A stretch of DNA of 64,000 nucleotides from Unio delphinus (taxonomy: Eukaryota > Mollusca > Bivalvia > Unionida > Unionidae), in NCBI GenBank assembly GCA_029339505.1, contig JAQISU010000231.1, forward strand, positions 1,700,001 to 1,764,000, written 5' to 3'. Shown in pieces: positions 51,601 to 60,934 of the stretch; position 1 is the stretch's first letter, and each line of letters begins with the position of its first letter. Position numbers and translations under genes: made by a program. A model generated the notes under the pieces. The model searched no databases. It saw only the letters and a list, made by a program, of their open reading frames with translations, and was not told the DNA's origin.

Positions 51601-52448
51601 AAATTACTAACCCATACAGAACAGCTGCTGCAATGGTCATACCAGAGCTCAACATACAAATAGGCAGACGTCTCCCAGACTACTGCTCTATTTACACAGC
51701 TGAATTCTGGTCCATCCTCAAATCATTACAATGGATTGAAGAATTCAAGCCTAATAAGACAGTAATTATTAGTGACTCGCTTAGCGTCCTATCTTCAATT
51801 CAAACAAACACCACCAAATGTAGGGAAGATTTCCTCATTCAAATAAACGCCAAACTAAAACTACTAAATTCCGGAAATACTATTGTAGAGTTCATGTGGA
51901 TACCATCCCACATCGAAATTAAGGGTAATGAAATGGCCGATAAACTAGCTAAGGAAAAACTACACGAACCGAACTTCGAGCCACTGCACTATAGCACAAC
52001 CGAACTCTACAGTATAATAAACACCCAAATAGATAAAAAATGGCAACATGATTGGGACAATAGTACAAAAGGGAGAGTGCTGTACACTACGGTTAAGGAA
52101 GTCACCAGACACAAAAAACCGCCCAAGGGCTCTCCTAAAGAGCAGACAATCATAAATAGGATAACTTTAGGAAAAACCAAGCTGGCCAACAGCATGGGAA
52201 AATATATAGGACCCTTTCCACATAATATAAACTGCTACCATTGTCATACCCCGGAAGATCTACATCATATCTTCAACAATTGCAGTAAAACCAAACAAGA
52301 AAGGGACAAATTTAGATCACAACAGCAGAATATAAAAGCCCCATATACATACCCAGAAATTATACATATTACAAATCCAAACATTCTAATAACACACAAG
52401 AATATATTGGAATTTCTACTAAATATAGGAAAAATAGGGAATATATAA
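48591..52448 (+). CDS. LINE ORF2, intact (copy 6)
   Basis: 1285 aa. The homopolymer that breaks copies 2 and 5 is interrupted here (GGGGAGGG, 49087-49094) without changing the protein. Endonuclease (GDFNAHN, SDH), RT (FLDLEKAFD, FADD) and RNase H (YTDGSK, ISDSLS, NEMADKLAK) motifs are complete. This copy is a good candidate for a functional source. Confidence 0.95.
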   Translation: MTPVEMANTTTGNVSIWQWNARGISTNMNELKLKLINTKNKPDILCIQETRLKNKNKTLPNIVGYAPGYLQSRKEGPGGGLAIYVKNTIKSVELVPITAKEITNSHVEVQSIKFKMGNYDIQIINFYDPGTDTALSNEQIFLALNTIITSERTVICGDFNAHNKLWGGKMTDTRGRLIEAWANTSTLTILNNGTGTRLNPINGALSAIDLTLCTKTLAQVAGWEVDQTDPMGSDHFLVITTLQMTVQSQVQKNNPRWNYKKADWDLFKQILKEEDTTQIEANDIDQYYENINYVINKAATNSIPTTNYKAPKLTVPWWNDEIKTTQQAKNKALQKFKRSKLTTYFMEFKIHTQKLKELIKKAKMETWQAYCGTLSHKTNSKQVWDKIKRIRGKNTNNTPKLSNTNSDKEQADLFAQHFTNMSKSSNHTKEFQLHRAIEERANPKIFQDLGPKDSPLNNKITKYEWDQALKTKKETSPGEDKIGYIIYKQLPPNIVHIIINFINNIWETGKLPKKWKHAIVIPILKPNKDNHDVNSYRPISLTNNICKIMETIINNRIKSHLTKNNLISENQCGFRNKRSTTDQLVRLETAIKLAFNSQQKQSRNLIAVFLDLEKAFDLVWTKGLIAKLNNYGITGRMFNFIQDFLANRTITTRVGATYSEKHSLENGTPQGSVLSPTLFNIMINDLDKNLATTKVELSQFADDGGLWRAGNPSNHKNISELQTSLNNIGNWANQWGFKLSHQKTVAVLFTPYRRNIKYPKLTIQDQEIKFVKVAKFLGMYYDQHLTWAYHIEDLVNRCSRDLNLITSLKGTHWGADQETSLKLYRALVRSKLDYGCQVYSSAPITQLKKLDQIQRSALLKCTGALKTTSTAELHVLTGELPLYLRRQELLLRYVARLSTHPATHPTLLAINQTNIPIRKSLKQKLPMGKQYHLLKTIIPVELTPLNNNVVYEHEPWNNVQSKVNTSLTEKGNKQNQEQTLKIEALNIINTQYQQYTKIYTDGSKITNPYRTAAAMVIPELNIQIGRRLPDYCSIYTAEFWSILKSLQWIEEFKPNKTVIISDSLSVLSSIQTNTTKCREDFLIQINAKLKLLNSGNTIVEFMWIPSHIEIKGNEMADKLAKEKLHEPNFEPLHYSTTELYSIINTQIDKKWQHDWDNSTKGRVLYTTVKEVTRHKKPPKGSPKEQTIINRITLGKTKLANSMGKYIGPFPHNINCYHCHTPEDLHHIFNNCSKTKQERDKFRSQQQNIKAPYTYPEIIHITNPNILITHKNILEFLLNIGKIGNI

Positions 52449-52513
52449 CGTACCCATTAAATTCCTAACCCCAACAAACAACAAAACAGGACCCTAATAC
52501 TTACCTATAAAAT

Positions 52514-53145
52514 CCCTAATAAGCCCCTTTAGGACAGGGAAAACAAGAAACGGCCAGGACCGGGGTGTGGAAACTGGGTTCAACAAGGAATACCTTTGAC
52601 GTGTCGCTTAACGGCCCCGGATACTTCCGGCAGAGGTCCCTTGTTGTTACCTGGCCGCCGCGCCTCACGGACCGGTCGTGGGGAGGTGCCTGGGTGTGGA
52701 AATGGACAATCCTTGACGTGTCGCTTAACGGCCCGGGACATTTCCCGCAGGGACCCATGGCTACTACCTAGTAACTGAACCACATACCTGAACTAAACCA
52801 AGGGGCCAATACAAATATGGAAATAGGGTCACTAATAAGCCCCTTTAGGACAGGGAAAACAAGAAACGGCCAGGACCGGGGTGTGGAAACTGGGTTCAAC
52901 AAGGAATACCTTTGACGTGTCGCTTAACGGCCCCGGATACTTCCGGCAGAGGTCCCTTGTTGTTACCTGGCCGCCGCGCCTCACGGACCGGTCGTGGGGA
53001 GGTGCCTGGGTGTGGAAATGGACAATCCTTGACGTGTCGCTTAACGGCCCGGGACATTTCCCGCAGGGACCCATGGCTACTACCTAGTAACTGAACCACA
53101 TACCTGAACTAAACCAAGGGGCCAATACAAATATGGAAATAGGGT
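52514..53145. repeat. 316-bp unit, two tandem copies in the 3' UTR of copy 6
   Basis: Units 52514-52829 and 52830-53145, nearly identical to the pair in copy 1, with the same internal compensatory hairpins. Confidence 0.9.
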
Positions 53146-54233
53146 CCCATTCAAACAAAAAGGGGAACCAAGAACTAAAAACACAAAACAGGTCATAAAA
53201 ACTTAAAAAAATCACCAAATAAATCCCACCTAAAAAAGGATAAGATGAAGTAAAAATACAAACATCATAGGCAGTAAGAATGCAGGACAACACTATACTT
53301 TCTCTTCTTTCCTCTTTAGACACTTTCCCTAGATACCTTCTCATTAGGAGTACAACCAAGTGCACAGTGTTAAAAACATAAGTATCAACCACAACAAAAG
53401 CTTAATTAGAACCTGCAGCTGCACCGAGAACGGAGCAACTTAACTAGGTAGAGAAATATGATAGAGACCCCAAATCAAGAACATCTAAGGTAGTCTAAAA
53501 ATCCAAAGACTATCAGGTCCAGCGACACAAGGTCGCACATCAAATAAAAAATAGGGAAGAACATAATTTAGGTCCCGCAAAATTAGAACTTATAAGGTAG
53601 TCAAAAACCCAAGACTATCAGGGCCAGCAGCACAAGGCTGCAAAACTAACTAAATTACCTAAGAAATATGGTTTACTCAGAACCCCAAATAGTATATATT
53701 AGGTGATCAAAGACCAGATCATCAGGCCCAGCAACACAAGGTTGCACATACCAAACTACTACACCAATATACACATCGAACACCCAACATTATAAAACAC
53801 TGTTGCATAAACGTTGTACACTCAAAAGCAGCACAGAGTATATAAATAGGGATAGGATACGTCCAAAGAAGCTGCCCTTGCCAGGCACTTCGCCTCGCCC
53901 ACAAAAACCTGCCGCAGCAACTACACGTGCTTAACACGTCCTGAACAACCAACCAGAAACAGTATGAATTAATATGAGTGTGTGCTGGAACTATTCCCAC
54001 TCATATTGTATGTGGCCCTACAATCACACAGTAGTAGCTCAATAGCTACTCCGATGTGACGGCCCAAGTAAATAGTGTTCCATGAACACATAAATGCCTG
54101 CAGGGTGGCGGCTCCATTCCCACCCTCAGGATAAAGTAAATAACCGTCTTTTGACGGATAAAACAGTGATAAGAGCCCTCGGGACGACTCACTTTAAACG
54201 CATCATATCATCATCATCATCATCTTGGAGCCA

Positions 54234-55584
54234 TATCATCATTCATTCAGGCGAAGACTGCAGACCGAGTAGGACGGCTTTTCTGGAGCAGGCGATCTGA
54301 TGACGTCACGGCGGATTGCGAGAGCATGTTTCCCGGGCTTCACAGCTAAGGACGAACTGAAGCGTTATCACATCACTACTACAGAGAGAAACATCAACAT
54401 GTACAGCGGTGGACGATGCAGTGGAAACATTTTGGATATTTTATAAGTCCCTTTAACAAGTGGCAGAGATTGAAGATATGCAGAAACTGAATCGCCTACT
54501 TAAACTACGTGAAGAAGAAAAATGGCGGACTTTGAAGTTGGATTGCTCCTGCATCAAGTTGCTGGAACCATATTACAACCAGCCATGGGAATTTAAGTAA
54601 TATGGCGGACCTGAGGCGCGCTGACTGATGATGTCAAAATATCGAGTATCCCGCAGGTTGCCGTAGGATGATATCATCAAGTCAGCGAAACTCTACCTCA
54701 GATAACCAACATATTGATGGAAATACAGCTGTCTACGGAAAAGTCGTCACCATCGGATTACTCGGATAAAGCAGTAAAACGAAAAGATATATGCCATTTA
54801 TCTTTTCATTCGCCTGAATAATAGGGGACTCATTTGGTTACGAGTACCCCTCTTTGAACAACTATTCCGTGGCCCTAAAAATCTAATATGACTTATATTG
54901 GTACCTCCAGCAAAATTCATAACTAAAACAAACTATCATTGACTACACTATTATATGTCGCTTAGACATTTTAATTTTCAAAATTGTTAGGGACTTATTA
55001 TATGTACGCTTATGTACTAGTTTTATTTGAATGATAGGACTTTAAATAATAATTCTTCAACTTTAATATTTGAATAATTGCACAGGTGGCTAACACAATA
55101 TTGGATGTTAATTTGTCCATTAGTACAACTGGACTGAATTTGACCTTTAGTATGACCTTGGTTTTTCAGGTGTGGGCTGCGTCCTTTGCTGTGCTGTCTT
55201 GCTGTTGGCGTTCTCTGGTGTGTGCTGCTGTGTCAACGCCCTCCTGGACCTGGACCTTTTCCGCCTTTGCCATTTCCGACTCACCAAATTACTAGCGAAA
55301 TGAGGAAACATTTCCCCTCGCTACCTTACAAGCTCGATTGGATGATAGGGGTGGGTGTGTGTAGGTACCATTCCTACCCACCCCCAATATAGGCTTTCAT
55401 TTCCCCTGATAGTTACTTTTTAGTAATTCAGGGGAACGCCTTAATTTATAGTGCATTTAAGCACTTTAAGGGAGGGATTAACAACCCCTCCCACCTAAAT
55501 GGGTGCCGATATGGCACCTATAAAAGTTGCACAAATACCCCTAGTGGGTGGTTGCAACTATAAACAACTCAGTTCAGTTCAGTT
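54234..55584 (+). mobile_element. Non-autonomous retroelement N4 with tail D
   Basis: Between CTTGGAGCCA (54224-54233) and CCTTGGAGCCA (55585-55595). The 5' part (54234-54795) has no convincing ORF; AAAATGGCGGAC (about 54519) and TATGGCGGAC (54601) occur. The 3' module starts near TTTTCATTCGCC (about 54804), then a GGGGACTC...GAGTACCCC hairpin. Tail D is the most diverged, with a GTGC/GCAC stem (55451-55464), TATAAA at 55559 and (TCAGT)n before the target. Confidence 0.75.
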
Positions 55585-55616
55585 CCTTGGAGCCATTCAA
55601 TTTTGAACACATCAAG

Positions 55617-56189
55617 ATGAATTTTGAATTGTTTATCCAACTCCGAGACAGCTGGTTTGGGATCCTTGATGCAGAATATCAAGTGGAAAGACTTGAGGAA
55701 GAATTTCAGAGTAACCATGGCTTTGTAAGCCAACTGAAATTAGCAAGAGATTTATTAGAAGGTATGATAGAGGAGGAAGACCAGAAATTAAGAAGACGTA
55801 TTAAAAGAAAATATATAAGAATAGGGGACTTGAAGCAAGCACTTGATCATGTCATCAAAGTCAGGTGTTTTCTAGAAGAAACATTACATCTGATAGAGTG
55901 GGAATATGTGAAGTGGGGTCTAGACAGGCTAAAGAAAGCAGAAGCAATGATGAGAATGGTGATGGAAGAACAGGTGATCCAGATTAAAGAAAACTGGTCT
56001 AAGGAGAGAAAGGAAAAAAAGAACAAAAAGACAAAAGAGGACTTTGATCTACTCAATCTAAGATGGATGAGAGTTCAGGAAAAGTTTAGAGCTATGGGAC
56101 ATCCCGACTGGATTCCCGAAGAAGAAAAGAATAAGAAAACGGGAATCATTGGTAAAATCAAAAGGTGGTGGAACAATGGAAGAAAATAA
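55617..56189 (+). CDS. Small gene 3 with histone-type 3' end: long charged helical protein
   Basis: 190 aa from ATG 55617, 21 bp after the regenerated target; an upstream GTG in the same frame lies in retroelement tail D and is ignored. It is almost wholly helical and charged: YQVERLEEEFQ, KLARDLLEGMIEEEDQKLRR, KQALDHVIKVRCFLEETLH and SKERKEKKNKKTKED, then an aromatic, basic end (GIIGKIKRWWNNGRK). No known domain; weakly like genes 1 and 2 in coiled-coil character. It has the best histone stem-loop of the three. Its native promoter appears to be the one at 46107-46172. Confidence 0.7.
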   Translation: MNFELFIQLRDSWFGILDAEYQVERLEEEFQSNHGFVSQLKLARDLLEGMIEEEDQKLRRRIKRKYIRIGDLKQALDHVIKVRCFLEETLHLIEWEYVKWGLDRLKKAEAMMRMVMEEQVIQIKENWSKERKEKKNKKTKEDFDLLNLRWMRVQEKFRAMGHPDWIPEEEKNKKTGIIGKIKRWWNNGRK

Positions 56190-56204
56190 AAGAAGAAGAA
56201 ATAT

Positions 56205-56253
56205 CCAAAGGCTCTTTTCAGGGCCACTCATAAGTCTCGAAAAGATAGTAGCT
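56205..56253 (+). terminator. Histone-type 3' stem-loop and downstream element, gene 3
   Basis: CCAAA precedes GGCTCT-TTTC-AGGGCC (56210-56225; one G-U pair), then ACTCA. CTCGAAAAGATAG follows at the U7-pairing distance, then TTTCATTGCC. This is close to the textbook histone 3' end. Confidence 0.92.
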
Positions 56254-56289
56254 TTCATTGCCACCCCTTTTTTCCTTGTTTTATTTCCC

Positions 56290-56535
56290 ATGTTATATTT
56301 CCCTTGACGCTATATAGTCCCACAATGTTAAATTCCCCTTGACGCTAGATAGACCCACCATGTTCAATTCCCCTTGACGCTAGATAGACCCACCATGTTC
56401 AATTCCCCTTGACGCTAGATAGTCCCCACCATGTTAAATTCCCCTTGACGCTAGATAGTCCCCACCATGTTAAATTCCCCTTGACGCTAGAGTGTCCCAA
56501 GCTGTTTTACATAGGATTTTCCCATTGACGCTAGG
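56290..56535. repeat. Minisatellite of about 36 bp after gene 3
   Basis: About seven copies with core CCCTTGACGCTAGATAGTCC and CCACCATGTT. It sits where a further spacer/promoter would be expected, but no further promoter element is seen. Confidence 0.85.
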
Positions 56536-57399
56536 TAGTCCCCATACACTACTACCGGGGTGTAGCGTGGTAGTTGCAACTCCAGAGTTCCGTTCCTCAT
56601 GGGCTGCAAATGGTCCCCGCTACAGCAAAATGGTGTTTTCCGTCTTGCGTTGTTATTTCCTAAAAGTCCTGACTTGTTATTCAGGAGACGCTCCCGTTTT
56701 CCCGCCATTTTGGTCTCTACAGTGGTGACGCCATCTTGGCCTCGTGTAGTGACCGCCATTTTGATTCCACGGTTAGCCATCTTTTTCCTTTGTGTCCCGG
56801 CTTGTTGGAATATTACTACAGGTGTGGTTTCCAGCTACACAGTGGTATTCCTGTCTGCTACTATATCTTCACAGTGGCCAGGGCTCGGTTTCCCGTCACC
56901 GCTTGGGCTTACTTCAGGTACCTAGAAGCGCCTATGGGTCCTTCCAGTCCATAGTGGAAAATGGGCGTATTTATATGAACGTGATACGCCGGAAATTCTG
57001 TGGATTGACTGGCCCAGGGTCGCGCAGTTAAATATTTCCCAGTTAGTAAGGGAATACTAGTGTAATTTCTATGGCATGCCGTGCTGGCGGTACGGAAATC
57101 GGATGATAATGAATGGAAACCATGCAAAGGTGCGGTTAATGGACTTTTGGGCAAGGTGTCTCATCTGGGTCGCCAATTGATTAGAGCAAAGATTATTAAA
57201 TATAGCAGACACGTCTGTCTTTCCATTTTACAACTCAAGTTGTATGGAAGTCTTTGGAAATTTGGGGAAAACATATGACTTTCAGCGTGCCACGCACCAG
57301 GGTTTTAACACCGCTCGGTCAAGTGGATACCCCTGTGCGTGTAACAATATCTTTAAACAACTGGGAATTTTGATTTAGAAAGGCTATCCTTACAAGATA

Positions 57400-57400
<1 letters not shown>
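56536..57400. other. No gene recognised; antisense GCCAT motifs
   Basis: Short ORFs only. CGCCATTTTGG, CGCCATCTTGG and CGCCATTTTGA (56703-56763) are minus-strand versions of the AAGATGGCG words in elements N2-N4, so this may be an inverted relic of a similar 5' region. Otherwise nothing is recognised. Confidence 0.4.

Positions 57401-57402
<2 letters not shown>

Positions 57403-57452
<50 letters not shown>
57403..57452. repeat. (TA)n microsatellite
   Basis: About 25 uninterrupted TA units, just left of the inverted-repeat transposon. Confidence 0.95.
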
Positions 57453-57453
<1 letters not shown>

Positions 57454-57984
57454 CAACATACAAATAGCACAACATAAATAACATTCACGGGATATAGAAA
57501 ACCCCTAGCCAGGGTTAACTTAGAAAAAGTAAAGAAGACAGGAGACCCATGATGGGCCTTTGAGCTCGGGAAACCTCGTCATAGAAAACATTAGGGACCA
57601 AAATATCCTTCTATTCTGATATAATCCCGATGGGACAAATTAAAGGTTAGGTCAAATTTAATGAAATTTCTTAAAAAGAACCCACAAAAATTACATATCA
57701 GGGGGCATACACTCATACATAAAAACACTTTTCTTAGTTTTTTAAAATGGGGGAGGGGCATCTGTCTAGTGCCAACCCACCCCCACCCCCTCAAAGATAA
57801 AAGTAAAGCACTTAGAGCTTCTAAAGATTAGGTGCTATACAAAGTCATCATTATTATGATTTTTAAATTGTCATTTCTCTTTATTATGTTACGATTTCTG
57901 ATAACAATAATCGTAATATGCTCATTTTGGTGTGCGTGTTCTTTTATTTTTTTAGCAGGTAGAATAAATTATGGCAATTTGGCA

Positions 57985-58026
57985 AGTATTTCTTTTCCAG
58001 ATATATTGGTGGCCCTTAAAAGGGCC
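57985..58026 (-). terminator. Histone H2B 3' stem-loop and downstream element
   Basis: On the minus strand GGCCCT-TTTA-AGGGCC (58026-58011) is followed by ACCA, then GGAAAAGAAATACTTG and AATTGCCA. It is an in-window genuine histone example against which the 3' ends of genes 1-3 can be compared. Confidence 0.88.
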
Positions 58027-58056
58027 GTTGTTATGCTATATGCTACGCACTTCTGT

Positions 58057-58360
58057 TTAGTTATTGCTGCTAGTATATACTTAGTTACAGCTTTCGTTCC
58101 CTCGCTAACAGCGTGTTTGGAGAGTTCCCCTGGCAGAATGAGACGAACAGACGTCTGTATTTCTCTGCTGGTGATGGTAGATCGTTTGTTGTAGTGGGTT
58201 AGTCTAGACGCCTCTGCGGCTATTCTTTCAAATACGTCGTTAACGAAACTGTTCATTATAGACATAGCTTTACTTGAGATGCCAGTGTCTGGATGCACCT
58301 GCTTCAAAACTTTGTAGATGTATATGCCATACGATTCCCTTCGCCTTTTCTTCTTTTTTG
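58057..58360 (-). pseudogene. Histone H2B pseudogene inside the inverted-repeat element
   Basis: Minus-strand translation gives the H2B fold from [20 protein letters not shown] through [24 protein letters not shown] and [17 protein letters not shown]. The N-terminal tail is missing: the frame runs into the C-rich transposon arm after KKKK. An extra TA after the KY codons shifts the usual Thr-Ser-Ser end out of frame; in the shifted frame a stop follows within a few codons. Protein conservation inside is high, so capture was recent or from an expressed gene. The histone stem-loop is still attached. Confidence 0.85.
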
Positions 58361-58567
58361 GGGGGGAGAGGGGGGGGGGGGCACCAGACAGATGCCCCCC
58401 CCACCCCCCCAATCAAAAAAAAATTTAGAAAAGTTTATATGTATGTGTGTCCCCCAAGTGTTTTTATGTTGTTTTTTATTTATTCTTTACTGCTAAAGTC
58501 CCTATTTAGTTTTCCCCATCGGGGTTATAATATAGTTTGACAAGGGGTATTTTTTATTTCCCTAGTG

Positions 58568-59740
58568 TATTTTAAGTAATCCTTTCTAGTTGGGATTTGA
58601 CCTACCCATTCTAGTAGGCTACTTTTAATTTTGTTGACCATGGCTAGTGGTCTCTTTTCATCCTGGTGTATGCTATATGTATGATGCTATTTGTTTTGCT
58701 GCTATAAAAAGTATATTATATACTTGTGTATGTGTTAAGGATAGCCTTGTCTTTCTCCAAATCATACCAGTTGTCTTATTTTGTCATTATCTTCACCAAT
58801 ATGGAAGATAAATATTCAATTTTCAATTTTAATTTAATAATTTTAATGATTTAATTTAAATTTTTAAATTTAGAATTTTGTATAAATTGAGGTGCATTAT
58901 TTACAAATGGTTATGTGTGTCTCAATTTATCTAGTTTGTTATTTGGATTGGTCCGTTTTCCTTGAGATAGAAGCTGTACAAATTTATTTGGCTGTACAGC
59001 TCCTGTCTCAATTTGTTCGGCCTTTACTTATTTATTATAATTAAAATTAAGAAAAAGTCCAAAATTGTTTAAGTTCCCTTAAATGGGAGTCATGACTATT
59101 TCAGGAGATAGTCATGACAGATAAAGCATGGATTTAGAATCCAGAGAAGAGATCATGTGCATTTAAAGAGAAAGGATAGAACATTTTAAACAAAGTAAAT
59201 TTTTTAAACATTTTAAATATTTGGGTGGTGTTTTCCAAACACTTCCACAGGCCTGCTCACTTCGCATAGCGCCCTGTGATCTAGCCCTATGGCGTCCTCA
59301 TATGTACTTCCCCCTCACAATAATGTTATTCATATATATAATTTTTTTTAATAAGTAAATTTAAAAATAAATTAATTCAAATTAATTTAGCTTTAAATTT
59401 TTTTTCTCTAACCTTCATTATTGAACCACATCTTATAAGAGTATTCGTTATAAAGTCCGTTAATTGTCTAACCAATTGTTTATTGAAGTTTCCGTCTAGG
59501 AAGAGTAATTGTCGTCTGTCGTATTTGTCTGCCTTCAGTATTTCAGTTATTAGTTTGATCCTTTCTTCCTTTGTTTTGTCGCATTCTGTAATTGTGAAAG
59601 ACAAGTGCTTTAACTATTCACTAATAATTCTGCTAAGATGTTGTCCGTCCACGAACCAGAATAAGAATGCCAGAAGATCTTGTTAGTGTGGCGGGGAGTC
59701 GATGTTAATACTCGTGAAGCCCGGGAATCATGCATCGCGA
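58568..59740. other. AT-rich sequence, no gene recognised
   Basis: Long A/T stretches. A 75-aa minus-strand frame (59604-59377; ADKYDRRQLLFLDG in it) is unrecognised and may be a retroelement remnant. GTGTTTTCCA at 59228 partly resembles the upstream promoter element of genes 1-3 but has no proper TATA spacing. Confidence 0.4.
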
Positions 59741-59744
59741 TCAA

Positions 59745-59765
59745 TCACTCACTCACTCACTCATG
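59745..59765. repeat. (TCAC)n microsatellite
   Basis: About five TCAC units. Confidence 0.85.
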
Positions 59766-59802
59766 ACGAACACGCCCATAGGCATACGACACAAGTCCTG
59801 GG

Positions 59803-59803
<1 letters not shown>

Positions 59804-59852
<49 letters not shown>
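59804..59852. repeat. (CA)n(TA)n compound microsatellite
   Basis: A CA run followed directly by a TA run. Confidence 0.95.
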
Positions 59853-59853
<1 letters not shown>

Positions 59854-59929
59854 CTTGGTAGAAGCAATGATTATTCGATCATGAAACGTTCAATGAGTTT
59901 TTAAATTCAAATGACATAAGGGTATATTT

Positions 59930-60480
59930 TCCTATGCTTTTGTTGACATACTAATGGAATATATCAGGGTATGTTTTATACACTTTTGTTATCTAATGCC
60001 TGATATACTAATGGAATATATCAGGGTATGTTTTCATACACTTTTGTTACTTAATGCCTAACATACTAATGGAGTATGTCAGGGTATATTTTTTTTACAT
60101 TTTTGTTAACTAATGCCTGACATACTAATGGAGTATGTCAAGGTATATTTTTCATACACTTTTGTTATCTAATGCCTGACATACTATTGGAATATGTCAC
60201 AGTGTATTTTTATACACTTTTGTTACTTAATGCCTAACATACTAATGGAGTATGTCAGGGTATATTTTTTATACATTTTTGTTAACTAATGCCTGACATA
60301 CTAATGGAGTATGTCAAGGTATATTTTTCATACACTTTTGTTATCTAATGCCTGACATACTATTGGAATATGTCAGGGTGTATTTTTATACACTTTTGTT
60401 ACCTAATGTCTGACATACTAATGGAGTATGTCAGGGTATATTTTTTATACATTTTTGTCTGACATAATGGAATATGTATG
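59930..60480. repeat. Tandem repeat of about 60/120 bp
   Basis: About nine copies of a roughly 60-bp unit with GACATACTAATGGAGTATGTC (a near-palindrome) and ACACTTTTGTTA.CTAATGCC; alternate copies are closer to each other, giving a higher-order period near 120 bp. Degenerate copies continue to about 60870. Confidence 0.85.
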
Positions 60481-60934
60481 TGAATATTGTCATACTCGAG
60501 ACTTTTTGTTCATTACTTAAAATTATTAGACCAACATGTAGATATCCTCTTTTTTCTGACAGCTACCAACTATAAAAACAGAGGTCTACTTGTTGGTGTA
60601 TAAAAATATGACTTGGAAAGGTTGTATTTTCAAGCAATATTAAACCCCGGGAAAACCTATCATAATTAGCTACCGAAAACAATGAAATGACAAAGTAATC
60701 TAAAACTTATAATTTTTATGGTGTCATTGCCAGCACAAAATTACATCTAAATCTGTCTATTTTGTTACATAAGGTCTGCCATACTAAATGGAATATTTCA
60801 GTGAATGTTTTCCTGCTGTTCTTCTACCTAATATCTGAGTTACTTAATGGAATATGTTCGTCAATATTTTCATACCGACACCTCTAATACATTCAGCATA
60901 AAAGACTGATTGGAAAGGCTGTGTTTTTCTCAAA

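Larger units (their letters stand above)
46287..54223 (+). mobile_element. LINE copy 6: full-length, intact
   Basis: The 5' flank is CCTTGGAGCCACA (46274-46286) and the 3' flank CTTGGAGCCA (54224-54233). It contains the leader ORF, intact ORF1 and ORF2, two 316-bp units, hairpin units, tail A and a (TCA)n end. With copy 1 it is one of two potentially complete copies. Confidence 0.92.
57588..58567. mobile_element. DNA transposon/foldback element with long inverted repeats carrying an H2B copy
   Basis: The left arm (about 57588-57790) and the right arm (about 58370-58567, reverse complemented) share, in order: a (C)TAGGGA-type end, ATAA.CCCGATGGG.A (57621 against 58512-58530), GGGGG(C/A)...CACTCATACATAAA-like sequence, CTTTTCT and GGGGCATCTGTCTRGTGCC (57755-57773 against 58380-58398). 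No transposase is seen, so it would be non-autonomous. The interior is mostly an H2B gene fragment. I could not see a clear target duplication. Confidence 0.7.

Noticed and set aside
17515..54233. The repeated tails as LTRs of an LTR retrotransposon
   Set aside because: No gag-pol/integrase organisation; APE endonuclease, TCA-type 3' ends, 5' truncations and target duplications fit non-LTR elements. Repeated tails come from head-to-tail insertions.
59222..59246. GTGTTTTCCA match to the promoter element of genes 1-3
   Set aside because: Only the first ten bases match well, no TATA box at the right distance and no target or gene follows; probably chance.
59377..59604. 75-aa minus-strand ORF as a host gene
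   Set aside because: Short, in AT-rich DNA, no ATG context or neighbours; possibly a retroelement remnant but not recognisable.
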